Positions 35,548 to 44,247 of a DNA stretch of 64,000 nucleotides are shown piece after piece. Positions within the stretch are counted from its first letter, which is position 1; every line of letters begins with the position of its first letter. The DNA lies in NCBI RefSeq assembly GCF_019967995.1, contig NZ_CP065377.1, positions 496,001 through 560,000 of the forward strand, read 5' to 3'. The stretch comes from Faecalibacterium prausnitzii. Lineage in GTDB: Bacteria; Bacillota; Clostridia; Oscillospirales; Ruminococcaceae. Made by a program: the position numbers and the translations under genes. The notes beneath the pieces were generated by a model. It was not told the DNA's origin and did not search any database. It saw only the letters and a program-made list of their open reading frames with translations.

Positions 35548-36690
35548 TTACCCTCCAATCGTTATCGTTTCTTCAAAACTATTTTTCTGTGAAAGCTGAT
35601 CATAGATTTTAACTGGCAAATCCACTTTGGGCATGATATCCATACCTGCACGAACTGCAAGCGATGCAGGCATAGCTGGAAATAAGCAGATTTCCTTTGC
35701 CTTAGGATTATCATTCTTTATTCTTTCCATTGCCAGCCGAAAAGTACGGACAAAACTATCTTGAATCTGAGGATTCTTGACAAACACGCGATTTGGCTCC
35801 GGAATAGTCAGATGATAGATGGTACATTTTTCGCCCAATGTATTTTCAATTCTTTGATCAATAATTTCAGCACTCAAATCAATAACCAATGCCACCGCAG
35901 TTTCAGAATCAGCCTTTGACTGATGGATTTGAAAATCCACTGTTGACTGATCATCTGGCCATGCCCATTTATCTCCCTCGCGATGGCACTGGAAGACACG
36001 AACATTTAGCTGGTCACAAAGTAAATAGCCTAATTTGAAAAGAAGTGGTTGCGGAGCAAGCGCAAATAATGCAACAACATCTTCCTTCTTTACAATGCTA
36101 CCAAAATACTGTTTGACTTGGCCTTCCAGTTCAGCTGCTTGAAATTGCATAATATCCTTTGATGGTATGTATTTTGTGACCAATCCATTATGCAATTCTA
36201 TTGGGTCATCCTGTTTTGGATAAAGACCACATTTTACAGTGGCTCTCCTAAGTACAGATGCTGCATTAAACACATCTACATTATCTATATTTGAGAAGAA
36301 TGTCACCATCTTACAAGAATCAGCATCTTGAATCTCCGTTAATCTCCGAATCCGGTCTTCATGAGCCTTCTTCTGTACAATCAAAAAATCCGACAGGTAG
36401 CTTTCAGGCTTAGTATCTATTAAATGGTGATGCTCGGCACAAAGAAGCATTAAATTGTCTATGTTATTTATTTCATCTTGCGTCATATCATCAGCATGTC
36501 TTGGTCCTGTTTTACCAACTGCGTGAATATGGGCATTTTCGGCAAAATTAGCATCATCGCCATAATGTGAATCCAAATACAACAGTTTGTTGCAAATTTC
36601 GCATCTGCCTGCTGCCATTCCCCACAAGCGCAGTTTTACTGCTTCGCGAATTGGTGTTCTCTTGATTTCAGATGATTCATTCTTCCCCAT
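35548..36690 (-). CDS. cap5: CBASS effector Cap5: HNH endonuclease-SAVED fusion
   Basis: The N-terminal HNH nuclease (about residues 15-100) has the zinc/metal pattern CEICNKLLY ... AENAHIHAVGKTGPRHADDM ... LMLLCAEHHHLIDTKPESY. The rest (about 150-380) is a SAVED ligand-binding domain: FALAPQPLLFKLGYLLCDQL, VALVIDLSAEIIDQRIE, YHLTIPEPNRVFVKNPQIQD and EICLFPAMPASLAVRAG fit the SAVED pattern. In characterised Cap5 proteins, binding of the cyclic nucleotide triggers multimerisation and DNA degradation. The ATG at 36690 follows AAGGAG by 8 bp, 15 bp after pglXI. It is the first of three CBASS genes inside the BREX operon. Confidence 0.87.
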   Translation of the reverse strand: MGKNESSEIKRTPIREAVKLRLWGMAAGRCEICNKLLYLDSHYGDDANFAENAHIHAVGKTGPRHADDMTQDEINNIDNLMLLCAEHHHLIDTKPESYLSDFLIVQKKAHEDRIRRLTEIQDADSCKMVTFFSNIDNVDVFNAASVLRRATVKCGLYPKQDDPIELHNGLVTKYIPSKDIMQFQAAELEGQVKQYFGSIVKKEDVVALFALAPQPLLFKLGYLLCDQLNVRVFQCHREGDKWAWPDDQSTVDFQIHQSKADSETAVALVIDLSAEIIDQRIENTLGEKCTIYHLTIPEPNRVFVKNPQIQDSFVRTFRLAMERIKNDNPKAKEICLFPAMPASLAVRAGMDIMPKVDLPVKIYDQLSQKNSFEETITIGG

Positions 36691-36704
36691 AGGCAACGCT
36701 CCTT

Positions 36705-39260
36705 TTACACTCTTCCAAGGCTGATATCATAGTACATTAGCAGGTTAGAATCCTCCTGAATGGTCTGCTCCGGCAGACGCTCTGCGATATCAACGATGGC
36801 TTTATAGTTCTTTTCTTTCCAAAGGCGAGAGAATCCCACACGGATGGCCTCCGAACGGAATAGCTTCAGCTTGCCCTTGCTGTTCATGTAGCCTTCAAAT
36901 TCCTTCCACAGGTTCTTCTCACGCAACTTGACCAGATCGCCTTCCTTGGTCACATCCGGGATGTACCAGCGGCCTTTCTCGTCTTGCAGGAAGTTTTCTT
37001 CCAGAATGGTAGCAAGCTCTGGCATCTGCTCATATTTATCCACGGCCTTGACTTCCTGCATGAACTTCGGCTGAAGCTCTGCATAGGTCTGCGGGCCACA
37101 GAACTGCTCATCCAACTGCTGATACAGCCAGGAAATAGCAGACTTCTCATTCGTAACAAACAGCTCGAACTGGATATTCTCTACTTCGGTCGTAATACGG
37201 GCAGTGTCGTACTCATTGACCTGATCCGGCAGGAAGTACATATTATCACGTTTCAGGAACTTCTCATCCAAGCCACGGTAAAAGTCGGTAGCATCCAACG
37301 GCACAGGGATACCCTGCATAATGTGGTAGGCAACCATACGGTCAAAGAGCAGGTACGCCTGACGTTCAGCAACAACTTCAATACGATCATTCTTTACAAC
37401 GACAACAGGTATATTTGCAAGGTGTTGGCGTACAAAATCCCATGCTGTTTCTGCAGTTCCTGCCTTGTCTAAAATATCGCGTCTGAAACTATCCCTTGGC
37501 TTATATGCAGAAATAACCAGATCTTGCTTAATGGCTTGCGATGCACCCTTACCTTGATTAAAGCTTACTTGTTTCTTATCAATAGTTCTTACATCCGCCA
37601 CAACAAAACCAGACCTTTGCAGAGCTGTCTGAATTGCATTCCAGACACTATTTTTTGAATTATGAAATTCGACTGTCATCCACCTATTTGGCTTTAATAT
37701 ACGAAAAAACTCTGAAAATGCTTTAGTCATCAGTGATTGATACTCTACAAGATGTTTTCCCTGTGTATTGTTAATTATCGCTTCAGGCAGACAATTAGTA
37801 ACGACATGAAGCCACGCTTCCCAAATAAAGTTCAGTTCAGAGTACATCAAGTTATTACCAAATGGAGGATCAGTGAAAATGTAATCACAGCTACTATCGG
37901 GAATATTTCTCAAATCCGTTGCTGACTGAGTTGAAACAAGGCCGGTTTCAGGAAATTTTGCCAAAATATTTTTTGCTTTAATCGTTTTGTTAGCGTAGTC
38001 CCTTAGCGATTTACAGATATTTATATCTTTAATTAAAGATGGTATGTATAATGTCCCGGAAAGTGGGCCACCACCAGCACCAGCAAATCCACCAGCCCAA
38101 CGATATCTATACATTTTTGTATTGACCATTGCGACTGAGTGAACTAAAATATGGCATATTTTCCCACGTGCTTTATATGCAAATGCTGCCAGCACCGCAA
38201 GAGTCCTTTTCGTGTAAAACTGATGCACATACCGAACATCTGCTCCAAATGGATCGGTCGTTTTATCTCCTTTCGGCAAAGCTGCAATTGGATATGGATA
38301 CGGTATCTTAAAACTATCAATTTTATTCAGCAATGCAAAGTCATTCTCATCTGGTTCTTTAGTATAACGCTTACCTTCATAACTGTAATTAATTTGAACC
38401 GGCACAAGTTTCGACTGTTCAACAATCTTTTCCAAAGCATCATCAAACACTTTAACTTTAGCTCTTTTGCAGTCCTTCTTTTTTAGCAAGGCTCCACAAT
38501 GCGGACATGCAAATTCATCTGTTACTTTACCCTTCTCATGGTCAACTGCAGCATTCCAAAATACAATTTCATTTCCACAAGTAGGGCAGATAAATACATC
38601 TGATAGTACTGTATAGTTGATTTTACCGTAAGCCTTTTCTCCTGATAGAGTTTGCAATGTTGCTTGAGCAACGGTGGAATCCATATGATGTTCAGTCTGA
38701 AACATCCACTCAAACTCTTTCTCGCATTCGTCAATTATGCCCATTGCTTCTGTTTGAAATTTTATAGGATCAATTAATGAGTTATAATTGCTCGCCAAAA
38801 AACTTGCCACCGGGGATAAGTCACTAACAATTGCATGTCTGCTGTTATCCTCGTAAGCATCAACATAAAAGGATTTTTCCCCTAGTGCCCTTGCAGCAAC
38901 ACCTGTCATGCCCGTTCCACAAAATCCATCAAACACCAAATCCCCTGGATTTGTATAATGCTCTATAAATTTAGTTATGGCCTTATACGGAACTTTTGTA
39001 TGATAGCTATGTGCCATATAAATCGGTTCGTTTTTCCCCTCACTTACATCTGCTGCAAATGGTTCTCTGTGATAATTGTCCGTTGCCTCATCATAAGGAG
39101 TACCATACTCCTTAATGAAGTCCTCGATGAAGGGATTCGGGCAGGCAGTATAAAACGGCGCATCCGAAAGCGCAATGATATCCTCATCTGTACCAATTGG
39201 AAAGCCTTCGATGTTGCGCACTTTATCTATATCTTCTTTGGTCAGCTTTCTGCGTTCCAT
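36705..39260 (-). CDS. pglXI: BREX type 3 DNA methyltransferase PglXI
   Basis: An 851-aa adenine-type DNA methyltransferase that marks host DNA in BREX. The AdoMet motif is LVFDGFCGTGMTGVAARALG (about residues 95-115). The catalytic motif is FTDPPFGNNLMYSELNFIWE (a DPPF form). Between them is a zinc ribbon with two CxxC pairs (FICPTCGNEIVFWNAA ... FACPHCGALLKKKDC). The C-terminal third is helical, probably for target recognition. The start MERRKLTKEDIDKVRN has a GAGGA site 7 bp upstream; the longer frame lacks one and includes a 7-bp inverted repeat (GTGCAAG/CTTGCAC). It follows brxC closely. Confidence 0.88.
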   Translation of the reverse strand: MERRKLTKEDIDKVRNIEGFPIGTDEDIIALSDAPFYTACPNPFIEDFIKEYGTPYDEATDNYHREPFAADVSEGKNEPIYMAHSYHTKVPYKAITKFIEHYTNPGDLVFDGFCGTGMTGVAARALGEKSFYVDAYEDNSRHAIVSDLSPVASFLASNYNSLIDPIKFQTEAMGIIDECEKEFEWMFQTEHHMDSTVAQATLQTLSGEKAYGKINYTVLSDVFICPTCGNEIVFWNAAVDHEKGKVTDEFACPHCGALLKKKDCKRAKVKVFDDALEKIVEQSKLVPVQINYSYEGKRYTKEPDENDFALLNKIDSFKIPYPYPIAALPKGDKTTDPFGADVRYVHQFYTKRTLAVLAAFAYKARGKICHILVHSVAMVNTKMYRYRWAGGFAGAGGGPLSGTLYIPSLIKDINICKSLRDYANKTIKAKNILAKFPETGLVSTQSATDLRNIPDSSCDYIFTDPPFGNNLMYSELNFIWEAWLHVVTNCLPEAIINNTQGKHLVEYQSLMTKAFSEFFRILKPNRWMTVEFHNSKNSVWNAIQTALQRSGFVVADVRTIDKKQVSFNQGKGASQAIKQDLVISAYKPRDSFRRDILDKAGTAETAWDFVRQHLANIPVVVVKNDRIEVVAERQAYLLFDRMVAYHIMQGIPVPLDATDFYRGLDEKFLKRDNMYFLPDQVNEYDTARITTEVENIQFELFVTNEKSAISWLYQQLDEQFCGPQTYAELQPKFMQEVKAVDKYEQMPELATILEENFLQDEKGRWYIPDVTKEGDLVKLREKNLWKEFEGYMNSKGKLKLFRSEAIRVGFSRLWKEKNYKAIVDIAERLPEQTIQEDSNLLMYYDISLGRV

Positions 39261-39313
39261 AGCTGTTTCCTCGCTTTCGTTTTCTGAATTGTGCAAGCGG
39301 CACTTGCACAATC

Positions 39314-42300
39314 TTATTTGACAATAATGCGGAGTTTACCTTCGTCTTTGCCTTTGGTATAGCCAGCAATCAGCTCATTCAGTTTCAGTTTGAAGGTAGC
39401 TTCATCCATCGGCGGCAGCTTCGTCAGCTTGTCCATCAAATCTTTTGCATCCACTACCACAGGTTCAAAGCCCTTCAGCAATGCCTGAATCGCCTTGATG
39501 AAGAAATCGTCAACACGCTTCGGCAAAGTACCAGATGCAGTAAAGTCATCAATCGCTTTCTGCTGTTCTGCGCTCAAGTACTCTTTCTGGCTTGCCACAA
39601 TCGGGTCAGAAATCGTATTCAATAGAGTCTGCGTCCACTCCGTTACTAGATCATCAATCCGAATATCCAGATTGTCCAGCTGACCTGCAACATTCAGCAC
39701 CGGATCACCAAGGTGATAGCCACAATGCGGACAGATATGGGTTGTTTTCAGTTCGGTCGGGGTCAACTCATAGCAGACCTTCAGGTTTGCCATGTCCTGC
39801 TCGATCTTTGTCAGTTTGGCTACCGAAAGGATTTCAACGCCGCGCAGCTTTCGCAGATTTGCCAGTGCAAGGCTCTCCTGTAATTTACCGCGTCGCTTTG
39901 CATCGTCAATGTCCAGACGCTTTTTCTTATGTTCTTCAAAATAAATGCCGATATACTCTTCTTTGACCTTTTCCAGCGCGGTATTGACCTTCTGCGCTGC
40001 TGCTTCGCCGGATGCACCGGTCAGGATGCTGTCACGCGCGGAGCGAAACTCGTCTTTTGCCGCTTCCAGTCTTTGTTTGAAATTTGCGCCAAGGTCGATG
40101 AACTCAATGTTGCTCATATAAGAGACATTGTTTGCACAATCCGTTTTGAAGGTTACATATTCCGTAATTGCCTTGATCAATGCAATTTGCCCTGCCAGCT
40201 TATCAATATCATCAAAAGTCAGCGTGAAGTTATTCAATTTCGCCGGAGTATTGAACCGTGCAGAATAATTGCTGAATTCATCCTTAACCGCTGCACAAGC
40301 TTTCTGCATAGCGATTATATGCTGCGCATCCACAAGCGGTTCATTCCAAAGCTCAAGGCCATTATTCAGTTTCTGGTTTGCAAGAACAGCAGCGTTGCTC
40401 GTATCCTGTGCCTTTTTCAGCAACTGCTTGACGCCTTCATCGCGATCATTTGGGTTGTCCAGCAAAGCCGGATTGATTTCCAGCACATCAAAGAGCTTTT
40501 TCAACTCTGCCATTGCCATCTGTGCAGGCCGTGCCAGATATTTGAACTCATACAAGTCCAGGACACCAATGCGAGGCACCGTATCCAGATTCGATGCACT
40601 CAGGACAGTGCCATTGCGCAGAGTCATCGTTGCATAGCCCGCATATACCATGGACAAAAAGATGATCGGTGTAAAAAGATAGTTAATCTTGAAATGCTTA
40701 TCTTCGTACTGGTCATCATATTTGACATCAAAGATATCCGAATAATTGATAACGCCCTGCGGCGGCAACTGCTTCAGTTGATTGATATAGTAGGCTGCGT
40801 ACTTGGAACCTTCCGGTCGAATCTTATCGCCATCCAGAACGCCAAAGCTCTGGAGCATCAAGGTCGCAATCTGCGTTTTACGACCGGCAAAGTAATCAAA
40901 TGCCTGCCGAACATTTTCTTCTATGTTCTTCCGGGTTACCTTCGTCTTCATCATAGGACAATCCGGATACTTGCCGCAGAAATATTCATCCAGGCACAAG
41001 GAAGCTGCCAGATCAACAGTATCCTTGAAGTCCATATCCCGATTATAACGTCCACGGAGCACTTCAATCATCTTGCGTTTCTGCCCTTTATACTGGACAT
41101 CAAAGCAAGTGTTTTTGTTTTCACTTAGATACTTGATCAGTTTTTTGCGGTTCATCGCTGCTTTGTTCAGATACGCATCCTTATCTTTGCCTTCGCTGAT
41201 CTGCGCCTGTGCATTCGCAGCAGAGAAGATTCCCAGAATTTCCTTGAACTCTGCGGTAGATTTGAAGAAAAAGTAAACTTCGTCCTCCAGATTTTTCACC
41301 GCAATACTGCCGGTACTATATGGCGGCATGATATGGATATAGAAATCGCGCTCCGGCTGTGCAGTACTGCGCTCTCCCGGCAGACCAAGGAATAGATAGC
41401 CCTCACGGAAAATGTTATGGCTGTCCCAGTTCAGGTCACGCTGGTAAATCTCAAATCCTGGAACATACTGCTTTGCGTCCCAATCAAGGCAACTATAAAT
41501 CAGTTGATAAAAATAACGATTCAGCTCGCCATCTGCCATGATGGAAGCTTTTTGTTTGATTTTCTCATCATAGTCAACAACCTTATCCACATCAATGTAG
41601 TATTGGTTATTAGCATCGTTATAGATAATAAACTGACCGGATACCGTGGTCATAATATCCTTCAACGTAGTTTTGATTAGAGCCAGCAAGAAGTCCGCAT
41701 CCTGCTCCGGCATCGTCAGGAACAAGCAAAGATCATCTTTCAAGTTCTCTGCCGTCAGTCCGAAATGTACATCCAAGCCATTCGTAGTCAGACGATGGAC
41801 ACTCAGTGCATAGATAATTTTAATTGCCAGCGGCTTGTATGCGGGTTTAGGGAATGCACGGTTAATGATATCCTCCAGCTGTCCACTGGCAGTAACAACA
41901 CGGTTGATGGTTACGTCACTCTTGAGCAATCCGTTGGATTTGATTGCAGGCCAATAATTATCAAAAGAGATGATGCCCGGCTCGTTCTCTGGCACATCAC
42001 GGTTAAAAATGTCGCGGATTGTCATCGAGATGTTTTTCAGAATATGTCGATTTTCTATCAGGTAAATTTTGTTGAACACGTCAATGTAGGACGGATGGAT
42101 TGGGAACAGGTCCACAAACTCATCCATCCGGGAAGACATGCCTGTGTAAAGCATCGAGAATTTTTCCAGATGCTTACGGATCAAAGCCTTCTGCTCCGGC
42201 GTTTTCTTCAAAATACGCTCAGACACAACATAAGATGTTGCCTCTTTGGTGATGATCATCTGTGTAAAACGATCAGAGACATGCTTCAAATTATCCGATA

Positions 42301-43006
42301 CAAAACTGAACCGAGGATTGTCAAAAATCTTTTCCTGTACGCCAAAGATAACTCGAAGCTTGCTCTTGGAGCACATCTCACCCAGCGCACGGAAAAATTC
42401 CAGATCCAAAACGATTTCACGTTCATTCCGAGAAGATAAGTAGCTAAGGAACTCATCTACAACAATCAGATAGCCTTTATCCGGATATTTTGCCGAAAAT
42501 GCTGCCATCATATCTTTGACAACAGCTTTAGGGCTTCGTACACTATTATACTCTGGCACATCAAAATCAATGCCACGCTCATCAAAGTCATCCTGAACAT
42601 ATCCCATGATCACGTCATACAGGGACATTCTTGTTCCGCCGATTTCGATGCGAAGGACTTCAAATTTACCTGCAATACATTCCATTTCTTCAGCAAATTT
42701 CTTATTCTGGAGATATTGCAAGTTATCAGCATCTTTTGCAATTGCTGAGATAACACTCATCAAATGCGATTTACCAGTACCGTAGTTACCCACAACGAGG
42801 ACACCCTTGTTGTCAACAACTTCATCCATCTGAAGCTGTTCTAGCACAGGGCTTTTCAAGCTCTGTACCATCGCGTCTGACATTATGTATGTTTTCACAT
42901 ACTCTCGTGCCTTATTGCTGTCATCCGCTGTCACAAGCTGAATAACATCCTCAATCGGGTTAAAGCTGATCAAGTCAGAGTACTTCACCGTTTTATCCTC
43001 CCTCAA
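39314..43006 (-). CDS. brxC: BREX ATPase BrxC (DUF6079-type)
   Basis: A 1230-aa AAA-like ATPase, the largest and most constant BREX component apart from PglZ. Walker A is GVLVVGNYGTGKSHLMSVIS (residues 68-87) and the Walker B-like strand is KGYLIVVDEFLSYLSSR. A region AYYINQLKQLPPQGVINYSD and a late zinc-binding HICPHCGYHLGD (about residue 1100) match DUF6079 proteins found in type 3 and related BREX operons. Its start overlaps the brxF stop by 4 bp (ATGA). The 1.23-kb-aa length agrees with known BrxC/PglY sizes. Confidence 0.87.
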   Translation of the reverse strand: MREDKTVKYSDLISFNPIEDVIQLVTADDSNKAREYVKTYIMSDAMVQSLKSPVLEQLQMDEVVDNKGVLVVGNYGTGKSHLMSVISAIAKDADNLQYLQNKKFAEEMECIAGKFEVLRIEIGGTRMSLYDVIMGYVQDDFDERGIDFDVPEYNSVRSPKAVVKDMMAAFSAKYPDKGYLIVVDEFLSYLSSRNEREIVLDLEFFRALGEMCSKSKLRVIFGVQEKIFDNPRFSFVSDNLKHVSDRFTQMIITKEATSYVVSERILKKTPEQKALIRKHLEKFSMLYTGMSSRMDEFVDLFPIHPSYIDVFNKIYLIENRHILKNISMTIRDIFNRDVPENEPGIISFDNYWPAIKSNGLLKSDVTINRVVTASGQLEDIINRAFPKPAYKPLAIKIIYALSVHRLTTNGLDVHFGLTAENLKDDLCLFLTMPEQDADFLLALIKTTLKDIMTTVSGQFIIYNDANNQYYIDVDKVVDYDEKIKQKASIMADGELNRYFYQLIYSCLDWDAKQYVPGFEIYQRDLNWDSHNIFREGYLFLGLPGERSTAQPERDFYIHIMPPYSTGSIAVKNLEDEVYFFFKSTAEFKEILGIFSAANAQAQISEGKDKDAYLNKAAMNRKKLIKYLSENKNTCFDVQYKGQKRKMIEVLRGRYNRDMDFKDTVDLAASLCLDEYFCGKYPDCPMMKTKVTRKNIEENVRQAFDYFAGRKTQIATLMLQSFGVLDGDKIRPEGSKYAAYYINQLKQLPPQGVINYSDIFDVKYDDQYEDKHFKINYLFTPIIFLSMVYAGYATMTLRNGTVLSASNLDTVPRIGVLDLYEFKYLARPAQMAMAELKKLFDVLEINPALLDNPNDRDEGVKQLLKKAQDTSNAAVLANQKLNNGLELWNEPLVDAQHIIAMQKACAAVKDEFSNYSARFNTPAKLNNFTLTFDDIDKLAGQIALIKAITEYVTFKTDCANNVSYMSNIEFIDLGANFKQRLEAAKDEFRSARDSILTGASGEAAAQKVNTALEKVKEEYIGIYFEEHKKKRLDIDDAKRRGKLQESLALANLRKLRGVEILSVAKLTKIEQDMANLKVCYELTPTELKTTHICPHCGYHLGDPVLNVAGQLDNLDIRIDDLVTEWTQTLLNTISDPIVASQKEYLSAEQQKAIDDFTASGTLPKRVDDFFIKAIQALLKGFEPVVVDAKDLMDKLTKLPPMDEATFKLKLNELIAGYTKGKDEGKLRIIVK

Positions 43007-43425
43007 ACAACACAGATTATGTCGTATTGCTCTATATCGTATTCTTTATAGTCATCATATCCATCTTCTGCATAAACCAATTTTCCGTCTATCACAGTTC
43101 CTGGCCACAAAACAGAAAATGCCTTGCTTCGGTTCGCAACTGTAAGAAGTTGCAGTACATCTATCTTGTATGCTGGATTGAACAGCACGTCAAAATTTCG
43201 GATACAACTGTTTTCCGGAACATCAGCAAGGACTTTCTGGAAACAGCGTTCAATCTTCAAAGTTCTTCGTTCTGGATTGATTTTGATGAGCAGTGCCGCA
43301 AGTTCCTCATTCAATGCAACCTGGTGTAGATCTTCGCAGTATTTTTCATCACAATAGATGACGGGTCTCATCAGTCCTACCTGACTTTCAGCTTGATGCA
43401 ACCGATACTGTATTATATTTCCCAT
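43003..43425 (-). CDS. BrxF-like protein lacking a Walker A motif
   Basis: BrxF of type 3 BREX is a P-loop protein of about 150 aa directly before brxC. This 140-aa product keeps the typical second half: RNFDVLFNPAYKIDVLQLLT and SKAFSVLWPGTVIDGKLVYA, followed by EDGYDDYKEYDIEQYDIICV. The matching pattern in BrxF is a DxxEvLFdp strand, SRnr, a W-G strand and a YAxPgHxEY end. The first half has no GxxxxGK: where the P-loop is expected it reads LMRPVIYCDEKYCEDLHQ. It lies 13 bp after the HTH gene and overlaps brxC by 4 bp. The homology is by eye, so the lost P-loop needs confirmation. Confidence 0.65.
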   Translation of the reverse strand: MGNIIQYRLHQAESQVGLMRPVIYCDEKYCEDLHQVALNEELAALLIKINPERRTLKIERCFQKVLADVPENSCIRNFDVLFNPAYKIDVLQLLTVANRSKAFSVLWPGTVIDGKLVYAEDGYDDYKEYDIEQYDIICVV

Positions 43426-43438
43426 TCAGCCACCATCC

Positions 43439-43675
43439 TTATTCTACACTATCAGTTGTCTCTTTATCCAAATCATCAGGAATAAAATCCAATACATCGT
43501 CAGCCGTACAGCCTAGCGCAAGACAAACTTTTTCCACCATCTCAATGGAAACAGGCGCTCCACGTCCCATTTTGCCAATGGTGCTTATGCTGACCCCTGC
43601 AAGTTCGCACAGCTCTTTCTTCTTCATTTTCTTGTCAATCAACAGCTTGAACAACTTATTGTACGATACTGCCAT
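43439..43675 (-). CDS. XRE-type HTH regulator heading the BREX-CBASS operon
   Basis: A 78-aa single-domain Cro/CI-like repressor (HTH_26/YozG type): KLFKLLIDKKMKKKELCELA, GVSISTIGKMGRGAPVSIEM, VEKVCLALGCTADDVLDFIP. It starts at ATG 43675 after GGGAGG and is the first gene of the nine-gene operon. It lies 57 bp from a good promoter whose leader contains repeated TCTATT motifs about 21 bp apart, possible operators. Autoregulation of the operon is inferred. Confidence 0.85.
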   Translation of the reverse strand: MAVSYNKLFKLLIDKKMKKKELCELAGVSISTIGKMGRGAPVSIEMVEKVCLALGCTADDVLDFIPDDLDKETTDSVE

Positions 43676-43731
43676 CGTCTTTGCCTCCCGCGTGAAAAAT
43701 TCTATTAAATATTATATTTTTTCTATTTTCA

Positions 43732-43760
43732 AGTATAGCACTTTTCAGTTTTTTAGTAAA
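43732..43760 (-). promoter_or_regulatory. Promoter of the BREX-CBASS operon
   Basis: Minus strand TTTACT (43755-43760), a 17-bp spacer and TATACT (43732-43737). No other promoter of similar quality was seen within the operon, so all nine genes may be read from it. Confidence 0.7.
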
Positions 43761-43996
43761 CGAAAAATTGTGCGTTCAAAATGTTTTTTGTCTATTAGAG
43801 ACAGTTTCCAATAAATTAAAATGTTGTCCGTAGTACCGGGCTGCACACTTGTTCCGGACGCTCTATCAAAGAAAAGTTCTGAGTTGATTGTCTGCACTCG
43901 TGTCCATTGTGCTTTTTTAGCCTACGCTAAAAGGCGCACTCTGCAACAGCCATTCATAAATTTCCATTTTTCACCCAGATATAATAATCATGATCC

Positions 43997-44032
43997 AAAG
44001 CCTCTGAGTCGAAAGACTCAGGGGCTTTTTTA
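43997..44032 (+). terminator. Terminator hairpin before the plus-strand recombination genes
   Basis: AAAGCCTCTGAGT-CGAA-GACTCAGGGGCTTTTTTAT is a strong hairpin with a T6 tract. A GGAGGTGAGCAC ribosome site follows within 20 bp. The 230 bp between the BREX promoter and this hairpin hold no supported gene. Confidence 0.8.
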
Positions 44033-44050
44033 TGTCTGGAGGTGAGCACT

Positions 44051-44095
44051 TTGTTATTCCGCACCATCACTATCATTATTACCATCGTATTTTAA
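44051..44095 (+). CDS. Possible 14-aa hydrophobic leader peptide
   Basis: A TTG start lies 7 bp after GGAGG and opens a 15-codon frame (LLFRTITIIITIVF, stop). It lies between a terminator hairpin and the next small ORF. The good ribosome site is the main support. It could be chance. Confidence 0.3.
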   Translation: MLFRTITIIITIVF

Positions 44096-44125
44096 AGCGC
44101 AGCAGCGCAGAAAGGAGAAAGCATT

Positions 44126-44218
44126 ATGAACTTTTGGTCCGAAATCGTCAAAGAGGTTGGCACCGTCCTGGTGGAAGTCCTCGTCCGCATCGCTGAAGAA
44201 ATGGAAAACAACAATTGA
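44126..44218 (+). CDS. 30-aa small protein
   Basis: The 31-codon ORF beginning MNFWSEIVKEVGTVLVEVLV and ending in EEMENNN has a strong site (AAAGGAG, 6 bp before ATG) and lies 29 bp upstream of the DUF932 gene. It would form an amphipathic helix. Function unknown. Confidence 0.55.
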   Translation: MNFWSEIVKEVGTVLVEVLVRIAEEMENNN

Positions 44219-44247
44219 TCACAGTACACTGAAAAGTAGATTTTACT

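Noticed and set aside
29109..43675. DISARM or a type I restriction system as explanation for the methylase and helicase genes.
   Set aside because: The presence of PglZ, a BrxC-size ATPase and a BrxF-like gene in type 3 BREX order fits BREX; no HsdR/HsdS or DrmABC proteins are present.
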